This document shows, piece after piece, positions 7,573 through 8,280 of a stretch of DNA of 8,280 nucleotides. This DNA comes from an uncultured Chitinophagaceae bacterium. Its GTDB lineage: Bacteria > Bacteroidota > Bacteroidia > Chitinophagales > Chitinophagaceae. The stretch spans positions 1 to 8,280 of the forward strand of contig CAMPGT010000176.1 in assembly GCA_946885665.1 (NCBI GenBank), read 5' to 3'. The position numbers and the translations under genes were made by a program. Numbering within the stretch: position 1 is the stretch's first letter; each line of letters opens with the position of its first letter. The notes under the pieces are model-generated. The model saw nothing but the letters and a program-made list of their open reading frames with translations, did no database searches and had not been told where the DNA came from.

Positions 7573-8151
7573 ATGATGGAACAAATCAATCAATCCCTGC
7601 CGCCATTCTATGCGGAAATCAACCAGGCAACACAAACAGCCGGCTTTACAATGGCATCCGATGTGCTAACCTGCTCTTTGCTGCGAACGCTTGCCGCTTC
7701 GAAACCTGCCGGCAGGTTTCTTGAGCTTGGAACCGGGACCGGGCTGTCTACCGCATGGATCCTCGACGGAATGGACGACGCATCGTCATTAGTATCTATA
7801 GACAATGCAAAAGAATTCCTGGCCATCGCGAGGAATTTTCTTCACGGGGATAAAAGGCTGCAGCTTGTTGAAACAGATGGAGAAGAATGGATTACTAATA
7901 ACAAAGCACAAAAGTTTGATTACATTTTTGCGGATACATGGCACGGTAAATATTTTTTGCTTGACGAAGTATTATCGATGCTGAACAAAGGAGGGCTTTA
8001 CATTATTGATGATATGCTGCATCAACCCAACTGGCCCGAGGGTCACGATGAAAAAGTCAGCAAGTTGATCGATGACCTGGAAAAACGGAAAGATTTGGTC
8101 CTGACAAAACAGAACTGGGCCACGGGCATAATTGTCGCCACGAAACGGTAG
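7573..8151 (+). CDS. Class I SAM-dependent methyltransferase, O-methyltransferase-like
   Basis: A 192-residue soluble cytoplasmic protein with a Rossmann methyltransferase core. Motif I is FLELGTGTG (49-57), the glycine-rich SAM loop. D77 in LVSIDN, at the end of the second strand, would contact the SAM ribose. TDGEEW (101-106) corresponds to the adenine-side acidic motif. FDYIFAD (115-121) is strand 4, and GGLYIIDDM (140-148) is the post-strand-5 motif, with a DD pair as in cation-dependent O-methyltransferases. It is a little shorter than most of those enzymes (about 210-220 residues), and its N-terminal helical cap (LPPFYAEINQATQTAGFTMASD) is brief. The substrate is unknown. Two adjacent in-frame ATGs (7573 and 7576) could both serve as start. 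The gene stands 72 bases after the serine hydrolase and 29 before the structured repeat, with no obvious pathway partner nearby. Confidence 0.85.
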   Translation: MMEQINQSLPPFYAEINQATQTAGFTMASDVLTCSLLRTLAASKPAGRFLELGTGTGLSTAWILDGMDDASSLVSIDNAKEFLAIARNFLHGDKRLQLVETDGEEWITNNKAQKFDYIFADTWHGKYFLLDEVLSMLNKGGLYIIDDMLHQPNWPEGHDEKVSKLIDDLEKRKDLVLTKQNWATGIIVATKR

Positions 8152-8180
8152 TTTTGTAAGAATCTGTTAAACAACGGCAT

Positions 8181-8280
8181 GTCCACCCCCGGCGCTACGC
8201 GCCACCCCCGCCAGCGGGGGATATTTTAGCCGCATACCTTTCCCCCCGGAGGGGGTGGTCCCGAATGGACCGGGGAGGAC
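8181..8280 (+). repeat. Structured GC-rich intergenic repeat with hairpins
   Basis: This 100-base stretch after the methyltransferase gene is made of short perfect hairpins. GGCGC/GCGCC lies at 8191-8203 with a 3-base loop, CCCCCGC/GCGGGGG at 8205-8220, CCCCC/GGGGG at 8242-8255, and GGTCC/GGACC at 8257-8271. Its ends are imperfect inverted repeats: it opens GTCCACCCCCGG, and the reverse complement of its end reads GTCCTCCCCGG. Its first 16 bases recur inverted at window positions 1-16. It resembles short dispersed intergenic repeats seen in Chitinophagaceae and other Bacteroidota genomes (recollection, not searched). It encodes no protein. The right boundary may extend beyond the window. Confidence 0.75.
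8205..8227 (+). terminator. Possible intrinsic terminator within the repeat
   Basis: The 7-bp all-G/C stem CCCCCGC/GCGGGGG (8205-8220) is followed by ATATTTT (8221-8227). Opening the inner pair gives a normal four-base loop. Lying 53 bases after the methyltransferase stop, it could end transcription of the + strand genes. The T-tract is interrupted, so the call is moderate. Confidence 0.45.

Noticed and set aside
74..8151. Defence island, toxin-antitoxin or phage module
   Set aside because: None of the six genes carries nuclease, helicase, toxin or phage structural motifs. All are read more simply as metabolic or envelope proteins.
8181..8280. CRISPR array or integron attC site
   Set aside because: There are no regularly spaced identical repeats with unique spacers and no integrase or cas gene. 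The hairpins differ from one another and do not match the attC architecture.

Overview
The window most likely comes from a member of the Bacteroidota, probably Chitinophagaceae. The base composition is balanced, the gene starts lack Shine-Dalgarno sequences, there is an SGC-type lipoprotein with an acidic stretch after the cysteine, and the best homologues I can recall for the secreted hydrolases are from this group. This placement is inference from sequence character, not from a marker gene.

All six genes lie on the + strand. Region 1 (74-3590) is a tight two-gene unit of exported carbohydrate-active proteins: a 697-residue putative glycosidase (GHL6-like barrel plus a GH42-type trimerisation domain), then, 13 bases later, a 469-residue clan GH-A, GH5-like glycoside hydrolase with a clear N-E acid/base motif and a nucleophile glutamate. 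No SusC/SusD transporter pair, regulator or sulfatase is present, so the substrate cannot be read from context. Region 2 (3719-4351) encodes a small acidic lipoprotein of no family I can name with confidence. Region 3 (4462-7500) holds a cytoplasmic GH13 enzyme of the trehalose-synthase-like group and, 27 bases downstream, a membrane-anchored serine hydrolase of the beta-lactamase/6-aminohexanoate-dimer-hydrolase type. Region 4 (7573-8151) is a small class I SAM-dependent methyltransferase.

The block is bracketed by copies of a structured, G/C-run-rich intergenic repeat. Bases 1-16 are the exact reverse complement of 8181-8196, and 8181-8280 folds into a series of short strong hairpins with imperfect inverted ends. 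This is the least expected DNA-level feature. The repeat at both ends also fits a contig broken at a repeated element.

I see no CRISPR array, tRNA, rRNA, transposase or recognisable defence system. The gene content is mostly ordinary carbohydrate metabolism and cell-envelope functions. The points worth a second look are the flanking repeat, the possible absence of a canonical acidic residue in the first hydrolase, and the NHD-to-HHD change in the GH13 enzyme.
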